Origin: Sporosarcina globispora
GTDB taxonomy: Bacteria; Bacillota; Bacilli; Bacillales; Cytobacillaceae
NCBI RefSeq assembly: GCF_001274725.1
Contig: NZ_LGUF01000007.1
Location: 3,384,327-3,448,326, forward strand
DNA: 64,000 nucleotides
Reading direction: 5' to 3'
The notes under the pieces are model-generated. The model did not search any database, had not been told where the DNA came from, and saw nothing but the letters and a program-made list of their open reading frames with translations. Both the position numbers and the translations under genes were made by a program. Every line of letters starts with the position of its first letter. Within the stretch, counting starts at the first letter, position 1. Positions 25,568 to 35,203 of the stretch are shown piece after piece.

Positions 25568-25714
25568 AATCATCAGGCAGCAATAACACACAAAATAAAC
25601 TCCTGAATTGTTTAGGCTATAAGCCAGCCAATATTGAGGTTCACTCATATTATAGAATCCAGGGAGATAGCTGCAAGAGGGAAGAGGTTAGCACATAGAA
25701 AGGAGCTGTATATA

Positions 25715-26506
25715 ATGGAACTTCATAAAATTATTAGAAATGGCCGTTTTGATCTCCATTTGCATACTACCGCCTCAGATGGGAGCCTATCACCCTCAGA
25801 GGTAGTGGAGAAGGCAGCTGAAAAGGGGATCAAAACCATTGCGATTACTGACCATGATACTATGGATGGAATCAAAGAAGCGATGGAAGCAGGAAAAAAA
25901 CTAAATGTAAATGTTATTCCGGGAATTGAGTTAAGCACTAAATATAAGGGGAAGAACATTGATATTCTAGGGTATCAAATACACGAATCAAATGAGTTAT
26001 TGGAAGTTTTGAAGAAAATTCGAGACTACCGGGAAAACAGGGCTCAATTAATTGTAAAAAAATTTTGTGAGCTGGGAATGACCATAACAGAAAAAGATGT
26101 CCAAAAGCATAGCCATGGAGAAGTTATAGCACGTCCACATATAGCAAAAGCAGTAGTTGAAAATGGCTATGCAAAAAATACACAGGAAGTCTTTGATTTG
26201 TATTTAGGTGATGGAAAACCATGTGCAGTGGATAAAATGGTTCTTTCGCCTGATGAGGGAATAAGATTAATTCACAATACAGGCGGAATAGCCGTTTTAG
26301 CACATCCAATTCTGATCCAAGATGATTTAATTGTAGAGGAGCTAATGCAGCTTTCTTTTGATGGAATTGAAGTTTGGCATCGTAAACACCAGCCGGAAGA
26401 TGTTATTAGATATAAAGGTATCGGCAAAAAGTACAATAAACTTATCACAGGCGGTTCCGATTACCATAATGATGATCATACAATAGGCGATTTTGGTTTT
26501 CATTAA
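25715..26506 (+). CDS. PHP-domain phosphoesterase (YciV/TrpH-like)
   Basis: The 263-residue protein starts MELHKIIRNGRFDLHLHTTASDGS; the HLHT, ITDHDTMDG, PGIELS and HPI/GSDYHNDD motifs supply the metal ligands of a PHP hydrolase. Homologs act as nucleoside 3',5'-bisphosphate phosphatases or 5'-3' exoribonucleases. ATG 25715 has AAAGGAG upstream; the longer frame from 25634 has none. Confidence 0.85.
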   Translation: MELHKIIRNGRFDLHLHTTASDGSLSPSEVVEKAAEKGIKTIAITDHDTMDGIKEAMEAGKKLNVNVIPGIELSTKYKGKNIDILGYQIHESNELLEVLKKIRDYRENRAQLIVKKFCELGMTITEKDVQKHSHGEVIARPHIAKAVVENGYAKNTQEVFDLYLGDGKPCAVDKMVLSPDEGIRLIHNTGGIAVLAHPILIQDDLIVEELMQLSFDGIEVWHRKHQPEDVIRYKGIGKKYNKLITGGSDYHNDDHTIGDFGFH

Positions 26507-26542
26507 GAGCTGTTCATTATTGAAACAGCTCTTCTTTATTTT
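26505..26542 (+). terminator. Rho-independent terminator
   Basis: AAGAGCTGTT / AACAGCTCTT stem of 10 bp, then CTTTATTTT. Confidence 0.85.
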
Positions 26543-26628
26543 GCTGATAATGTAAAAGGTTAATAAGGTTTACGGTAAATTATGCTGAATTCTAAAAAGA
26601 GGATTTTAGAGGTTTTTGGAGGGAATGC

Positions 26629-27081
26629 CTAATTCGGATTTCTCAAATTAAATTTAAAATTACCATAGTCAATAACTGTAATTTCTCCATCTTGGGTTAG
26701 TGCTAAATTCTTCCTTTTAAAATCCAATGGTTCGATACCATAACTTCGAAATAAGTTGCCTAAATTAGATATTTTTTCTTCATATTCAGAACTTCCGGGA
26801 ATCTCATTGACAATTTTTTTCATAATAATCCAGCCATTACCTAACTCAGCAACTGGACAAAAATGCTTTTGCAGCTCAGGAGGACAATTCATATATAAAT
26901 TAAACTCAACTTTATTACTTTTAAACCCTCTTTTACGAAGGGCTATTTTTAATACATATCCATTTTGCAGATCATAAACTATTCGGTGGCTTCCGCCTCC
27001 AATCACATTGTACTTCAATTTTAAGATACCCTCAGCTCTTATCCGCTTATGCCTCCTTTTTTCAGGATGAGAGGGCTTCAT
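26629..27081 (-). CDS. Mini protein-kinase-like protein (150 aa)
   Basis: A very short kinase fold. Visible parts are the Gly-rich loop GGGSHRIVY (28-36), the ATP Lys45 in YVLKIA, Glu59 for the C-helix, catalytic-loop Asp120 with Asn125 (LDFKRKNLA) and the metal-binding Asp138 in IDYG (a DFG variant). The activation segment and C-lobe after DYG are almost absent (12 residues). It resembles the small YrzF-type putative kinases of Bacillus. Whether it phosphorylates anything is not known. Confidence 0.7.
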   Translation of the reverse strand: MKPSHPEKRRHKRIRAEGILKLKYNVIGGGSHRIVYDLQNGYVLKIALRKRGFKSNKVEFNLYMNCPPELQKHFCPVAELGNGWIIMKKIVNEIPGSSEYEEKISNLGNLFRSYGIEPLDFKRKNLALTQDGEITVIDYGNFKFNLRNPN

Positions 27082-27318
27082 CTTTGTAAACCAAAAATTA
27101 ATTGATGTGATTTCCCGATCGGTTAGAAAAAGGCTTATTATATTTCACCCCTTTGCATTTCTTTAAGTTATTAATAATTCAGTTTATGCAAAATAAGCTT
27201 CCCCTGTAAGGGTCTTTATCTAAACCTTCTTATCAGATGTTAAAGAAAGCTGGCGATAATTTGTTCGGATATCAAAAGCACACAACCTATTTTTTTCTAT
27301 TTTAGGACATCAATCTAT

Positions 27319-27346
27319 ACAAGAGATTTTGCCTAACCATATATTG
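27319..27346 (+). promoter_or_regulatory. SigK-like promoter for the 27483 glycosyltransferase gene
   Basis: ACA (27319-27321), 16 bases, CATATATTG (27338-27346), near the SigK pattern AC-N16/17-CATAnnnTA. Otherwise 27082-27419 is AT-rich without a gene. Confidence 0.5.
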
Positions 27347-27482
27347 AAATTGATAATATATGATGAATTTTTGTGTGGCAAAAGGATAATTTCCCCAAGT
27401 TTTTATTATTAGAAAAAATGTGATTGTCACTTGGGGCCAAGAGAATAAAAAAGGATGTGATGAGACATTGGAGGATAATTTA

Positions 27483-29030
27483 GTGAACCAAAACAGTAAT
27501 ATTGAATTAGCAAAAGAGTGTTGGAATTATTATAATAAAGACCTCTTAAAGGATATAAATAGCTTGCATATTAATGCTCTGCAAAACCTCTCTGGAGAAA
27601 ATATTGATAAATGGGTAACTGGCAAGGTGAAAATCTTTAATGATATCAGGGAAATAAAAGAGTCTAAAGAATTTAATGAACATGAAAAAATCCAAATTAA
27701 GAAGCTATATACTGCTACAAAAGATGAAAATTTTAGTAACCTGATGCTTGAAATGGCTGTTAATAAAAATGAAATTTTAGTAAATAGCATTTTTGGACAT
27801 GGTTTAGCCAGCTGTAAACAGAGCATCTATCTGCCCCTGCATGGAGGTAAGAATTTCCTTAGATTCATTGATGGAAATGAATCCTTTTATATCATTCAAC
27901 GATTCAATATTACGGGGATGTATTTTCCAACTAAAAATATCTTTATTGATTTTAAGAGTGGGCATTCGAGGAATAGTAATATTCAGAAGCATATAGAAAA
28001 GTTAAACAGAGAAATAGTCCGCCTATTCGATAAGATCATGGACTTTTTAAAAAATAGAAATAGTATTTCCCTTTATGCTCTGCTTATTTCTTTTTTTAGG
28101 CCATACCATTTCTTTAATGATTTTTTATCTTCCCTTCACAGTTTCCATTATTATATGAATCATGTATTAAATAAACCTGAAGTTTTTAATAAAATCCCTG
28201 GGATTATTTCCTTGGAAGATGGGATGTTTTATTCGATAAAATCCCTATATTCACTTTCTTGTAAAGAGCAAGTAGTTGATGTAAATGATGTCAATGAGAT
28301 CGTAATAGATAACCATGGCTTCATTGTACTGCCATCTTCAAACAAACATTACCCCAAACAGGAAAAATCAGAGCTTAATAATTTACTGGTTAAAAGATCT
28401 GTTGAAAGCGTTCTAAGAGACCCAAAGCAAGCAAAAAAATTCAATAAATTAAAAGAATGCTTTCCGATTTTATGGTTTGGAATATGTGGTGAAAGAAGGT
28501 CATGGGATGAAAAAGCTAGAGGAGTGGCAAACATTGTTCGAGAAGTCCAAAAGCTATATCCTAACGTTGGAGTTGTCTTGGATGGTTTAACTTCTACTGA
28601 AGTACAAAATGAAAAAATTTTTAGAAGGGAGTATGCCAATGGTGATATAAATGTTGCAAAAAAAATAATTAAAAGGATTGGTCCGCAAGTTCCTGTCTTT
28701 AATCTTGTTGGAAGCACTTCAACAAAGAAGATTGCCTATGCCTCTCAAGTAGATTTCTTTTTAACAAGTTATTCCACTGATACAATGTTCGTTGCCCATA
28801 TCTGCGGTAAACAAGGTGTAGCTCATATGAACACTTTAAAGGGTACTGGCCAACATGAACATCCATTTATTTATAAAATTCCTAATAAATTTATAAAGAA
28901 TATAATAGATGAAGGGAGTAAAAGAAAAGGAACAAATGTAAGCTATAGTATGAAGCCGAAAAAGGTTTGTTCCATATTCATCGGAAAGCTTCAGGAGCAC
29001 CTTTCAAAGGAGAACATCTTTAAAGAATGA
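27483..29030 (+). CDS. Putative GT-B glycosyltransferase (GT9-like), candidate Kdo transferase
   Basis: The 515-residue protein starts at GTG 27483, directed by GGAGG (27470-27474); the frame extends 5' to 27420 without a ribosome site. The C-terminal 180 residues resemble the heptosyltransferase-like GT-B fold: FGICGERRSWDEKA, then VGVVLDGL, VFNLVGSTSTKKIAYAS and a TSYSTDTMFVAHICG segment, like the donor-binding DSG-x-x-H loop. The N-terminal part is unrecognised. It sits directly before the Kdo genes and has its own SigK-like promoter and terminator, so it may use CMP-Kdo or another sugar. The enzyme class is moderately supported; the donor is a guess. Confidence 0.6.
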   Translation: MNQNSNIELAKECWNYYNKDLLKDINSLHINALQNLSGENIDKWVTGKVKIFNDIREIKESKEFNEHEKIQIKKLYTATKDENFSNLMLEMAVNKNEILVNSIFGHGLASCKQSIYLPLHGGKNFLRFIDGNESFYIIQRFNITGMYFPTKNIFIDFKSGHSRNSNIQKHIEKLNREIVRLFDKIMDFLKNRNSISLYALLISFFRPYHFFNDFLSSLHSFHYYMNHVLNKPEVFNKIPGIISLEDGMFYSIKSLYSLSCKEQVVDVNDVNEIVIDNHGFIVLPSSNKHYPKQEKSELNNLLVKRSVESVLRDPKQAKKFNKLKECFPILWFGICGERRSWDEKARGVANIVREVQKLYPNVGVVLDGLTSTEVQNEKIFRREYANGDINVAKKIIKRIGPQVPVFNLVGSTSTKKIAYASQVDFFLTSYSTDTMFVAHICGKQGVAHMNTLKGTGQHEHPFIYKIPNKFIKNIIDEGSKRKGTNVSYSMKPKKVCSIFIGKLQEHLSKENIFKE

Positions 29031-29038
29031 TTGCAAAA

Positions 29039-29064
29039 GGGGTCGTGAAGATGGCCCTTTTTTT
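29039..29064 (+). terminator. Rho-independent terminator
   Basis: GGGTC / GGCCC stem followed by seven T, directly after the 27483 gene. Confidence 0.6.
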
Positions 29065-29122
29065 GCTGGAAGAAATTAAACTTATTCCTTTTCGCAGTTC
29101 CCTTTCAGCGGCTTTAGTCTAT

Positions 29123-29149
29123 ACCTTTTTATTTGGGATGCATATTATG
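29123..29149 (+). promoter_or_regulatory. SigK-like promoter for kdsBADC
   Basis: AC (29123-29124), 16 bases, CATATTATG (29141-29149). It lies after the preceding terminator and about 80 bases before kdsB. Confidence 0.45.
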
Positions 29150-29228
29150 TTAAAAGGAATCGATTTTACTAATATAACAGATTGTACAAGAAGGAACGTA
29201 TTGATTATGAGGTTAGAAGGTGACTTAG

Positions 29229-29960
29229 ATGAAAGTTATTTCAATAATCCCTGCTAGGTATTCATCAACAAGATTCCCGGCCAAGCCTCTTGCTAATATT
29301 TGCGGTAAGCCTATGGTTCAGCATGTTTACGAAAGAGTAGCTAAATCAGCGAAGATTAACGAAGTAATTGTTGCTACAGACCACGAGGAAATTTATAGAA
29401 AGGTAGAATCGTTTAAAGGAAAAGCTATTATGACCAATGGAAGCCATAATACTGGCACAGATCGGGTAGCTGAAGCAGCTTTGAAATTGGATGGTGATAT
29501 TATCTTAAATGTTCAAGGAGATGAACCATTAATTCAACCTGAGCTTATTACGTTGCTTGTTGAAGAAGCGATTCGGAATCCTAGTAGTGTTATTACTGCC
29601 AAAACCCTTATTTTAGATAAGCAAGATATTGATAATCCAAACGTTGTGAAAGTGGTCACAGATTTAAATAATAATGCTTTATATTTTTCGAGGTCACCAA
29701 TTCCATTTAACAGATCCGGGACAGATTTAAACTGTTATAAGCACCTGGGAATTTATTGTTATCCAATTGATCTCTTAAATAAATTTATAAAATTGCCTGT
29801 TTCATTATATGAAGAGCATGAAATGCTAGAACAATTAAGATTATTAGAGAATGGGATAAATATTAAGGTAGTGGAGACGAATTACAATTCAATTGGTGTA
29901 GATACAAAGGAAGATATTGTGAAAGTGGAAAAATATTTAAAGGATGATACCATTGACTGA
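29229..29960 (+). CDS. kdsB: 3-deoxy-manno-octulosonate cytidylyltransferase (CMP-Kdo synthetase)
   Basis: The 243-residue enzyme activates Kdo with CTP to CMP-Kdo. It has the family start [36 protein letters not shown] and the C-terminal [10 protein letters not shown] and [10 protein letters not shown]. Length is standard. GAAGGTGA lies before ATG 29229. First gene of kdsB-kdsA-kdsD-kdsC, all overlapping or abutting. Kdo is a sugar of Gram-negative lipopolysaccharide, so this operon in a Bacillus-like genome is unexpected. Confidence 0.93.
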   Translation: MKVISIIPARYSSTRFPAKPLANICGKPMVQHVYERVAKSAKINEVIVATDHEEIYRKVESFKGKAIMTNGSHNTGTDRVAEAALKLDGDIILNVQGDEPLIQPELITLLVEEAIRNPSSVITAKTLILDKQDIDNPNVVKVVTDLNNNALYFSRSPIPFNRSGTDLNCYKHLGIYCYPIDLLNKFIKLPVSLYEEHEMLEQLRLLENGINIKVVETNYNSIGVDTKEDIVKVEKYLKDDTID

Positions 29961-30801
29961 CGTTGTAAAGTTAAATGATGATATTATTTTTGGCGGGAAC
30001 AGACCTTTTGTTTTAATTGCTGGACCATGTGTGATTGAAAGTGAAACATCCGTTTTTCAAATTGCCGAAAGACTTAAAGAAATTACAACTAAATTAAAAA
30101 TACCTTTTGTATTTAAAGCTTCTTTTGATAAAGCAAATCGCTCATCTATTCAATCCTATAGGGGACCTGGCATTCAAAAGGGACTTGAGATATTATCTGA
30201 TATTAAACAGCGGCTCGATTTACCGGTTACTTCAGATATCCATGAAACAGCACAAGTAAAAATGGCTGGGGAAGTATTGGATATAATCCAGATTCCTGCC
30301 TTTCTTTGCCGTCAAACTGATCTGCTCGTTGAAGCTGCCAAAACAGGAAAAATAGTTAATGTAAAAAAGGGGCAATTCTTATCACCAGGGGACATGAAAA
30401 ATGTGTTAGCAAAGTTACGGCCATTTGGAGCAGGAAAGGTATTATTAACTGAGAGAGGAAGCACCTTCGGATATAATAACCTGGTTGTTGATATGAGGTC
30501 ACTGCCAACCATGCGTGAATTTGGGGTTCCGGTCGTTTTCGATGCGACTCATAGTGTTCAATTACCAGGTGGAAATGGAACAAGTACAAGCGGGGATAGA
30601 AGGTTTGTTCCGTATTTGTCTAGGGCTGCGGCTTCAGTCGGTATTGATGCACTTTTTACAGAAGTACACCCAGACCCGGATCATGCGTTATCTGATGGGC
30701 CTAATATGATTAAACTTGATGAACTGGAATATATGCTAAAACCTATCAAAGAAATTGACCATTTAGTAAAAAGCTTGGGAGAACAGGGGGATGCTGATTG
30801 A
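29953..30801 (+). CDS. kdsA: 3-deoxy-8-phosphooctulonate synthase
   Basis: The 282-residue enzyme condenses arabinose 5-phosphate with phosphoenolpyruvate. [11 protein letters not shown] and [13 protein letters not shown] identify Kdo8P synthase and exclude DAHP synthase. AGPCVIES carries the Cys of the metal-dependent class, with [11 protein letters not shown] (His) and the Glu and Asp of [14 protein letters not shown] as the other ligands. TTG 29953 is preferred to ATG 29944 because AAGGA (29939-29943) is properly spaced. It overlaps kdsB by eight bases. Confidence 0.93.
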   Translation: MTDVVKLNDDIIFGGNRPFVLIAGPCVIESETSVFQIAERLKEITTKLKIPFVFKASFDKANRSSIQSYRGPGIQKGLEILSDIKQRLDLPVTSDIHETAQVKMAGEVLDIIQIPAFLCRQTDLLVEAAKTGKIVNVKKGQFLSPGDMKNVLAKLRPFGAGKVLLTERGSTFGYNNLVVDMRSLPTMREFGVPVVFDATHSVQLPGGNGTSTSGDRRFVPYLSRAAASVGIDALFTEVHPDPDHALSDGPNMIKLDELEYMLKPIKEIDHLVKSLGEQGDAD

Positions 30802-31775
30802 ACCTTCCTAACGTTGATTTTAGAAAAACAATTTCTCAAGTAATTGAAATGGAAGCTAATGAGATTTTAGCTAGAAAAGATTCTATTTGCTCTAAGATTA
30901 ATGAATGTGTGAATCATATCCTGATCTCTAAAGGGAGAGTAGTTATTACTGGTATAGGAAAATCAGGTATAATAGGCAAAAAAATTACATCTACACTTGC
31001 AAGCACTGGAACACCTTCGTTATTTTTGCACCCTGCAGAAGGGTTACACGGAGATTTAGGAATGGTGACAGAGGATGATATTGTCATAGCTATATCTAAT
31101 AGCGGAGAAACCGAGGAAATACTGAAAATCATTCCTTCTATAAAAAGAATCGGCGCAAAACTAATCGCAATTGTTGGGGATGAAAGCTCAACGATAGCAG
31201 GCAGAGCAGATCTGGTTGTAAGTTATGGAAAAGTGGAAGAAGCTTGTCCATTAGGATTAGCTCCAACTACAAGTTCCACTTTAACTCTGGTTATTGGCGA
31301 TGCATTAGCGATTGCCCTTTTAGAGGCAAAAGGTTTTACATCGGAAAACTTTGCTGTATTTCATCCAGGTGGCTCTTTGGGAATCAAACTTTTGCTGACA
31401 GTAGATGATGTTGTATCTGCTAATAAGAAAAATCCTATCGCTCATATTAATAGCCAAGTAAAAGAAGTACTTTTCAAAATGACAGATGTAGGCTTAGGCG
31501 CAATTAATATAATTGATGATTCGGGTGTTCTCAAAGGAGTTCTTACAGATGGGGACATAAGGCGGGCACTTGGTAAAAAGGAAAATATACTAAACCAGGG
31601 AGTTGAATCATTATATAATTCAAAGCCTACAACAATTAGGAAGGATTCATTAGCTGCAGAGGCATTGAAAATTATGGAAAACCGTAAAATAAATATTCTC
31701 CCTGTTGTAGATAATCATAATCAGCCCATCGGTATGATCCATATACAAGATCTAATTAAGATGGGACTCCGTTAG
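30798..31775 (+). CDS. kdsD: Arabinose-5-phosphate isomerase
   Basis: The 325-residue protein has an N-terminal SIS domain ([24 protein letters not shown], about 50-73; [17 protein letters not shown]) and two C-terminal CBS domains (about 205-325). It converts ribulose 5-phosphate to arabinose 5-phosphate, the KdsA substrate. Length matches KdsD/GutQ. TTG 30798 overlaps the kdsA stop. Operon context decides KdsD over a sugar-operon GutQ role. Confidence 0.9.
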   Translation: MNLPNVDFRKTISQVIEMEANEILARKDSICSKINECVNHILISKGRVVITGIGKSGIIGKKITSTLASTGTPSLFLHPAEGLHGDLGMVTEDDIVIAISNSGETEEILKIIPSIKRIGAKLIAIVGDESSTIAGRADLVVSYGKVEEACPLGLAPTTSSTLTLVIGDALAIALLEAKGFTSENFAVFHPGGSLGIKLLLTVDDVVSANKKNPIAHINSQVKEVLFKMTDVGLGAINIIDDSGVLKGVLTDGDIRRALGKKENILNQGVESLYNSKPTTIRKDSLAAEALKIMENRKINILPVVDNHNQPIGMIHIQDLIKMGLR

Positions 31776-31776
31776 C

Positions 31777-32295
31777 ATGAATAGAATCAAATTAATTGTA
31801 TTGGACGTTGATGGAGTACTAACCAATGGCAGCCTTTATATCGGATCTGATAAAACTGAATATAAGCAATTTAATGCACAGGATGGCATGGGAATCAGCT
31901 TAGCTCAACATGCAGGCATTCTTACCGCAATTATAAGCGGTCGATCATCTGAGTCCGTCAATAAAAGGGCTGAGGAATTAAATATTAACTTTATTTATCA
32001 GGGAATTAGAAAAAAAATTGATATATTTAATCAATTATTAAGCACGCTGGGTTTGAATAAGGATGAGGTTTGTTATATGGGAGACGATATAAATGATCTC
32101 CCTATAATAGACATAATAGATATGTCATTTGCTCCAGCTAATGCTGCTGAACTTGTAAAAGAACGTGTAAAATATGTTACGAAAAATAATGGCGGTAATG
32201 GTGCTGTCCGGGAAATGATCGAGATTATTCTAAAAGGCCAAACAGATATCTATCAGTTGGTTAACGATTATAACTACAAAGAAAATGATTCATAA
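31777..32295 (+). CDS. kdsC: 3-deoxy-manno-octulosonate-8-phosphatase
   Basis: The 172-residue HAD phosphatase has LDVDGVLTNGSLYIG (nucleophile Asp and acid Asp), IISGRSS (motif II), and GDDINDLPI (motif IV), the short cap-less type that works as a tetramer in the KdsC family. It removes the phosphate from Kdo8P. It abuts kdsD by two bases. Followed by a bidirectional terminator. Confidence 0.9.
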   Translation: MNRIKLIVLDVDGVLTNGSLYIGSDKTEYKQFNAQDGMGISLAQHAGILTAIISGRSSESVNKRAEELNINFIYQGIRKKIDIFNQLLSTLGLNKDEVCYMGDDINDLPIIDIIDMSFAPANAAELVKERVKYVTKNNGGNGAVREMIEIILKGQTDIYQLVNDYNYKENDS

Positions 32296-32353
32296 ATAAA
32301 GCACTTTTGATAGGTTAATAGAGATTTATCAGAGCTTAAACGGATAAATAAAG

Positions 32354-32390
32354 CAAAGAGCTGTTAAAAAAACAGCTCTTTGTTTTTAAT
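32354..32390. terminator. Bidirectional terminator between kdsC and sat2
   Basis: CAAAGAGCTGTT / AACAGCTCTTTG, 12 bp, with T-tracts serving the plus strand (TTTTTAAT) and, less clearly, the minus strand. Confidence 0.85.
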
Positions 32391-33525
32391 ATTTTTTCAA
32401 ACCCTCTATTAGTATTTTTACTACTTCTGGACGACTGAATTGAACAGGAGGAGTAATCCCTTCGCGAAGCATTTCACGCACTTTTGTACCCGATAAATGC
32501 AAATGATTTTCTTTTTTATGGGGACAGGTTTTGCTTGAGGCCATGTTTTCACACTTAGTGCAGTAAAAGCTATGTTCAAAGGAGAGAATAACAATTCCGA
32601 TTTCTTCAGCGTTAAATTGCTCAAAGATCTTTTGTGCTTCATACGTTCCATAATAATTTCCTACTCCAGCATGATCCCTGCCAACAATAAAATGGGTGCA
32701 GCCAAAATTTTTACGGACAAGCGCATGGAAAATAGCCTCTTTTGGTCCGGCGTACCTCATAGCAGCAGGAAAAACAGCTAAATATACTCTGTTTTGAGGA
32801 TAATAGTTTTTTATTAACGCCTTATAACTATTCATTCGGATGGTCGCTGGAATATCATCCGACTTTGTTTCTCCCACTAAAGGATTTAAAAACAGGCCGT
32901 CTACAATCTCCAGAGCAGATTTTTGAATATATTCGTGGGCTCGGTGTATTGGATTCCTGGTTTGAAAACCTACAACTGTGTTCCAGTTATTTATTTCGAA
33001 TTCTTTTCTTGTTTCCAAAGGAGATTTATAATAATCTTTAAAATCAGCTTTTTTCGGCGGCTGCCTTGTGAGAGTGATTGGCCCAGCTAAGTAGACATTT
33101 GGACGTTCAAAAAGCCTTTTTACTCCCGGATGATTTTGATTTGTTGTCTGAAATATTTTTTCTGCTTCCATTGTCTTATTAGGAGTATAGATTTCTTGAA
33201 GATCTAATACACCATAAACAATATTTCTATGTTTTAGCTTTATTCTATCCCCAATCTTGAGATTTTCAGCTGTTTTTTCATCTGCAGGAAGAGTAATAGG
33301 GATACTCCACACTAACCCGCTTGATAACCTAATATTATCGATAACAGATTCGTAGTCTTTTTTTCCAAGAAATCCAGTAATTGGACTATATGCCCCATTT
33401 GCAATTAGTTCTAAATCAGACAGGGCCATAGAGTCTATTTCTATTTCTGCGGTTAAATCAGAAGCATCTAAGCTAAAGTCAATTTGATTGATTAATTTCC
33501 CGCCATGAGGAATACTTAATGGCAA
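32386..33525 (-). CDS. sat: Second sulfate adenylyltransferase, glycan-cluster copy
   Basis: A full-length ATP sulfurylase with [23 protein letters not shown] and [15 protein letters not shown], clearly paralogous to the copy at 10721. TTG 33525 is chosen: AAAGGAG is correctly spaced and the start [12 protein letters not shown] then aligns with [12 protein letters not shown] of the first copy; GTG 33534 and ATG 33531 are too close to the ribosome site. It overlaps cysC2. With no reductase nearby, its APS probably feeds PAPS for sulfotransferases rather than cysteine. Confidence 0.93.
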   Translation of the reverse strand: MPLSIPHGGKLINQIDFSLDASDLTAEIEIDSMALSDLELIANGAYSPITGFLGKKDYESVIDNIRLSSGLVWSIPITLPADEKTAENLKIGDRIKLKHRNIVYGVLDLQEIYTPNKTMEAEKIFQTTNQNHPGVKRLFERPNVYLAGPITLTRQPPKKADFKDYYKSPLETRKEFEINNWNTVVGFQTRNPIHRAHEYIQKSALEIVDGLFLNPLVGETKSDDIPATIRMNSYKALIKNYYPQNRVYLAVFPAAMRYAGPKEAIFHALVRKNFGCTHFIVGRDHAGVGNYYGTYEAQKIFEQFNAEEIGIVILSFEHSFYCTKCENMASSKTCPHKKENHLHLSGTKVREMLREGITPPVQFSRPEVVKILIEGLKKY

Positions 33526-33530
33526 ATTCA

Positions 33531-34160
33531 TCACTCCTTTGTCATTTGTTTAAGACCAGCCTTTTCAAAAAGATAGGATGAAAGCAACTCTACAGATTGG
33601 ACAAGTGATAATTCAGTTGTATCCAGAATGATTTCTGGCTTTTTAGGTTCTTCATAAGACTGGTCAATTCCAGTGAACTGTTTTATCTCTCCATTTCTTG
33701 CTTTCTTATATAAGCCTTTAGGATCTCGCTTTTCACACTCTGCGAGAGAACATTTTACATAAACTTCAATAAATTCATCTTCTTTGAATATTGATCTTGC
33801 ATGCAGCCGATCTTCCTCGAAGGGTGAAATTACAGCAGCAAGAACTACAATCCCTGCATCAACAAAAAGCTTGCCGATTTCAGCAGTCCTTCTTATATTT
33901 TCTTTCCTATCCTCTGGCGAAAAAGAAAGATTGCCATTTATTCCATGCCTGAGGTTATCTCCATCTAATAGATATACACGCAGATTGTTTTTATATAATA
34001 CATGCTGTAAAGCGTTTGCTATGGTGGACTTGCCTGACCCTGATAATCCCGTAAACCAAATCATGCAACTTTTGTGACCATTAAGTTTTTGTCTATCTTC
34101 TTTTTTTATAGTCGATTGATGCCATACAATGTTTTTTTCAGTTTCTTCATTGTTTTTCAA
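33531..34160 (-). CDS. cysC: Second adenylyl-sulfate kinase, glycan-cluster copy
   Basis: A 209-residue APS kinase with [19 protein letters not shown] and [13 protein letters not shown] 34160 has AAAGGAG nine bases upstream. It makes PAPS, the donor for sulfotransferases. It precedes sat2 in a two-gene operon with a SigK-like site upstream. The reverse gene order compared with the assimilatory operon shows it is not a simple local duplicate. Confidence 0.93.
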   Translation of the reverse strand: MKNNEETEKNIVWHQSTIKKEDRQKLNGHKSCMIWFTGLSGSGKSTIANALQHVLYKNNLRVYLLDGDNLRHGINGNLSFSPEDRKENIRRTAEIGKLFVDAGIVVLAAVISPFEEDRLHARSIFKEDEFIEVYVKCSLAECEKRDPKGLYKKARNGEIKQFTGIDQSYEEPKKPEIILDTTELSLVQSVELLSSYLFEKAGLKQMTKE

Positions 34161-34235
34161 AAAAAGATACTCCTTTCAAAAAATGGTAAGTTTTTCACAT
34201 GAAATTCAAGGATTTTAAACACTTTAAGTGCTTAT

Positions 34236-34263
34236 TAGCTTATGTGTATTTAAATTGTCCCGT
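34236..34263 (-). promoter_or_regulatory. SigK-like promoter for cysC2-sat2
   Basis: On the minus strand ACG (34263-34261), 16 bases, CATAAGCTA (34244-34236), a full match to CATAnnnTA. Confidence 0.55.
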
Positions 34264-35203
34264 TTCCACTAGTTTTTTTAAAATGCTCAATTGTTTTCTT
34301 AAGTCCCTCATCAAGGGTGACAGCTGGCAACCAGCCTAATTTGTCCTTTGCAAGCGAAATATCAGGTTTCCGGCGGATGGGATCGTCTTGTGGTATTGGC
34401 AAAAAGGTAACTTTTGAAGAATTTCCAATAAGGTCAATTACTTTTTCTGCCAATTCTAATACGGTTACCTCTGCTGGGTTTCCTATATTCATTGGACCAG
34501 TAAAATCTCCTTTATAGTTCATCATGGAAACCATTCCGGAAATAAGGTCGTCTACAAAGCAAAACGATCTTGTTTGATTCCCATCCCCATAAACAGTTAA
34601 ATCGGCGCCATTCAGTGCCTGAATGATAAAGTTGCTTACAACTCTTCCGTCGTTCAATGCCATTCCTGGACCATACGTATTAAATATACGGATTACGCGT
34701 ATGTTTACTTGATGCTGCCGATAATATTCAAAAAATAATGATTCAGCACATCTTTTGCCTTCATCATAACAAGCCCTTGGACCAATGGAATTAACATTTC
34801 CATTATAAGACTCTTTTTGCGGATGAATAAGAGGGTCACCATATACCTCACTTGTGGAGGCAAATAATATTTTTGAATTGTACCTTTTGGCTAATTCAAG
34901 CAAGTTCAGGGATCCTATAAAATTAGTGATTAATGTTTTTATTGGGTCAAGCTGATAGTGGGGAGGAGATGCTGGACATGCTAGATGGTAGATTTCATCT
35001 GCTTCAATATCAATTGGCTTCTCGACATCATGGAGAATGAATGTAAAACGCTCATTTCCATTTAAATCTATAATATTTTCTTTACGACCTGTATACAAAT
35101 TATCAATACAATATACTTTGTGGCCTTCATTTAGCAGAAGCCGGCATAAATGAGAACCTAAAAACCCGGAACCCCCTGTGACCAAAATCTTTTTTGGTTT
35201 CAT
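34250..35203 (-). CDS. uxs: UDP-glucuronate decarboxylase (UDP-xylose synthase)
   Basis: The 317-residue short-chain dehydrogenase/reductase has [10 protein letters not shown], the UXS-specific [19 protein letters not shown] and YDEGKR catalytic Tyr/Lys. It makes UDP-xylose from UDP-glucuronate. It follows the UDP-glucose dehydrogenase gene without a gap (TAA then ATG), so substrate and product enzymes are coupled. Confidence 0.9.
   Translation of the reverse strand: MKPKKILVTGGSGFLGSHLCRLLLNEGHKVYCIDNLYTGRKENIIDLNGNERFTFILHDVEKPIDIEADEIYHLACPASPPHYQLDPIKTLITNFIGSLNLLELAKRYNSKILFASTSEVYGDPLIHPQKESYNGNVNSIGPRACYDEGKRCAESLFFEYYRQHQVNIRVIRIFNTYGPGMALNDGRVVSNFIIQALNGADLTVYGDGNQTRSFCFVDDLISGMVSMMNYKGDFTGPMNIGNPAEVTVLELAEKVIDLIGNSSKVTFLPIPQDDPIRRKPDISLAKDKLGWLPAVTLDEGLKKTIEHFKKTSGNGTI

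Noticed and set aside
29027..29257. 76-codon frame between the glycosyltransferase and kdsB
   Set aside because: It overlaps a terminator and the promoter and start of kdsB, and has no ribosome site.
29953..30801. KdsA as a DAHP synthase (aroA type)
   Set aside because: It has [11 protein letters not shown] rather than the KPRTS motif of DAHP synthases and lies among Kdo genes.
10721..33525. The two sat-cysC pairs as a recent segmental duplication
   Set aside because: The order is reversed, the neighbours differ and the sequences are clearly diverged.
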